A stretch of 41,753 nt of DNA from positions 1 through 41,753 of the forward strand of contig WJLZ01000189.1 of assembly GCA_014728215.1 (NCBI GenBank). Reading direction: 5' to 3'. A program made the translations under genes and the position numbers. This DNA is from Chitinivibrionales bacterium (lineage in GTDB: Bacteria > Fibrobacterota > Chitinivibrionia > Chitinivibrionales > WJKA01). Positions 40,124-41,753 of the stretch are shown here, piece by piece. Within the stretch, counting starts at the first letter, position 1; each line of letters opens with the position of its first letter. The notes under the pieces are model-generated. The model did not search any database. It worked only from the letters and a program-made list of their open reading frames with translations, and was not told the origin of the DNA.

Positions 40124-41753
40124 CTACTCCAACGCTTCAATCCGCTGTTTCAGCAGGGGGTCTGGAAGGACCAGCTCTGTAAGGACGGCGCCGATTGTCG
40201 AGAATATGGTGAAGAGAAAGACCCGCCATACGGCCGTGGAGATAATGGCGACCGGTTCGATTACCGTGCCGGGCAAATCAAAGTAGAGGCTGACACCGGT
40301 ATAGAGCAATCCCAGAACTGCTCCGCCCGCTGCTGCCGCGATGATTCGGCGCCATAGGACGGCGGCGCCAGCAAAGGTGGTAATGGAGGCTCCGATAATG
40401 AAGGGAACCAACAGCACGAGAGGAGCAATCTGCCGGAGCGAAGGCAGCTCTCCCATACGGGTAAGAAACAAATAATCGGTCAATCCGAAAAGCCCGGCGC
40501 CCAGCGCAGGAATTGCTGCTGCATGCCAGTAGCGGGGAGTAAGTTCCTGAAGTTTAGTCATCCGGTTTTTAATTCGTCGCTGAATGGTAAGCGGCCAGTT
40601 ATAAAAGAGGCCGAACACCCAATGTTCCAGTAATGCGCCACTTTCACCGAATACCGGTACAACATGGACTGCATCGGTAGCCCAGTGGGATGCCATAAAC
40701 CGTGCGAGTACCGGATAGCGATAGGTCATCTGTATGGGAAAGGCAAGATAGCCCACATATTTGAAAAACCCTAAAAATACGGCAATATTATAATCTTTAA
40801 AATTCCGTTCACGAATAACAAGATATAACACATAGAGACCTCTGGTCAGCGATCCGGGAGAAATAGGGACAATCTGAAACGCCGCGATAATGGCTGCCGA
40901 GGCTGCAATCGCCTGCGTTCGCGACCATTCGGGATGCTGAAGCCAGACAATGAGCGCGGTCAGAATAGAAACAACCTGAGTTACCGGGAGTGTGCAGACG
41001 TGAACAGCAAGGCTCTTGAGGTATTTCTGTATAAAAGGCTCTTTAATTCGGGAATAGATAACTTCGGCATCTTCGTTATTGATGATATGTTTCTCTTGAC
41101 CATCGGCAACCATGTCGCGGAGCCATTGTTCCCGCTCATCAGCATCGAAATAGAGCCGAATCGGTCGACGGACTATAAAATCGAGTTTTTCTTTGAAATA
41201 ATCGAAATTAGTGAAAAACTTATGAATCCCTGGAGGAAGAATAGAGAAAGGAAGGTGGAAAATAAAGGTTTTTGCCGAAGATGCCACTTTCAGGGCATCC
41301 TGATCGGTAATTCGTCCTGCCCGGTGCCATGCAATAGATTTTTCGGCAAGCTTTGCCTGCAGTGCTCGCCGGAAATAATGACCGCTGGTGGTAAAGAGGG
41401 CCGCGTAATGGCGTCGCCATGAAGTATGAGCCCAGATTTTGCGTATAAAGGACCCTAAAAAGGGTATTATGCCGATGATAAAAAAGAAAAGAATCGACAG
41501 AGGAGATTTGCGCAATGACTGGTCATGTTTTTTGTCGATAATGTTGCGAACCGACCAGCCGGTGACTGCACTTGACAGTATGGTTTTCCACAGCCGGGGG
41601 CTATAAAGAAGCCGGATATGGTTGTGAGTAATGTCGGGAATCGAATTTCGATAGATCTCTTCTACTTTCTTAAGTTCGTCAACCAAGGGGAAAAGATCCT
41701 GGAATTCACCGCTGTGTTTATTGATAAATGCTTCAAGCCGGGCGATATTTCCC
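40124..41753 (-). CDS. large polytopic membrane protein, 5' end outside window
   Basis: More than 540 residues. The frame is open to the window edge (GNIARLEAFINKHSGEF...), so the true start lies beyond; the TTG at 41686 is not needed. About eight membrane segments: one near residues 75-95 of the visible part, a pair in the middle (VTQVVSILTALIVWL, IAAFQIVPISPGSL) and several in the last third. Between them is a charged cytoplasmic region (residues 100-230). FQIVPISPGSLTRGLYVLYL is reminiscent of the PxSPGG loop of LPG-synthase-type membrane proteins, but this is not a firm match. No function is assigned. It converges with the gene at 39000. Confidence 0.6.
   Translation of the reverse strand, partial: GNIARLEAFINKHSGEFQDLFPLVDELKKVEEIYRNSIPDITHNHIRLLYSPRLWKTILSSAVTGWSVRNIIDKKHDQSLRKSPLSILFFFIIGIIPFLGSFIRKIWAHTSWRRHYAALFTTSGHYFRRALQAKLAEKSIAWHRAGRITDQDALKVASSAKTFIFHLPFSILPPGIHKFFTNFDYFKEKLDFIVRRPIRLYFDADEREQWLRDMVADGQEKHIINNEDAEVIYSRIKEPFIQKYLKSLAVHVCTLPVTQVVSILTALIVWLQHPEWSRTQAIAASAAIIAAFQIVPISPGSLTRGLYVLYLVIRERNFKDYNIAVFLGFFKYVGYLAFPIQMTYRYPVLARFMASHWATDAVHVVPVFGESGALLEHWVFGLFYNWPLTIQRRIKNRMTKLQELTPRYWHAAAIPALGAGLFGLTDYLFLTRMGELPSLRQIAPLVLLVPFIIGASITTFAGAAVLWRRIIAAAAGGAVLGLLYTGVSLYFDLPGTVIEPVAIISTAVWRVFLFTIFSTIGAVLTELVLPDPLLKQRIEALE

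Overview
The window looks like a chromosomal segment of a Gram-negative, flagellated bacterium with moderate GC content. Signs of the cell type are an outer-membrane Wzi-like barrel, lipoproteins with lipoboxes, a flagellin, an ECF sigma/anti-sigma pair, and exported proteins ending in a C-terminal domain that resembles type IX secretion sorting tails. This mix (sorting-tail-like domains, long MORN-type repeats, a DUF5683-like protein, many exported proteins of unknown function) suggests the Fibrobacterota or wider FCB group. That placement is inferred from gene content only; there is no rRNA or other marker here. I see no tRNA, rRNA, CRISPR array, insertion sequence or prophage.

Layout. 1-2831 (minus): biotin genes bioD-bioA-bioF, overlapping and co-transcribed, with bioF cut by the window edge. 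3197-4456: exported MORN-repeat protein behind a possibly structured leader. 4509-5681: a small SD-led ORF flanked by GC-rich palindromes, a terminator-like hairpin, then an ECF sigma factor overlapping a membrane anti-sigma factor. 5707-6996 (minus): citrate synthase. 7216-15974: a tight plus-strand run of TPR protein, Wzi-like barrel, HrpA-type helicase, CgeB-like glycosyltransferase and RlmN. 16153-17004: flagellin with a sigma-28-like promoter, a long leader and a clear terminator.

17285-23188 is the most distinctive part. It holds two exported proteins with domains resembling the BsuPI proteinase inhibitor, a gluzincin-type lipoprotein peptidase, and a lipoprotein serpin, with a divergent STAS protein inside. 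I read it as an exported protease / protease-inhibitor island. 23338-25446 has two genes of unknown function and a TatD-like protein lacking two metal-binding histidines. 25490-33629 carries a hybrid histidine kinase, a PBP4-type carboxypeptidase, two small membrane proteins, a LacI-family regulator transcribed with a DUF5683-like gene that has a textbook LacI-type operator upstream, and a receiver-HATPase fusion that could partner with the STAS protein.

33810-41753 is mostly housekeeping: a CJM1_0395-family putative metalloprotease, HtpG, a SAM hydroxide adenosyltransferase family protein, a purine permease of the NCS2 group, an exported protein of unknown function, and a large polytopic membrane protein whose start lies outside the window. 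Functional calls rest on motif recognition by eye; no database search or folding program was run.
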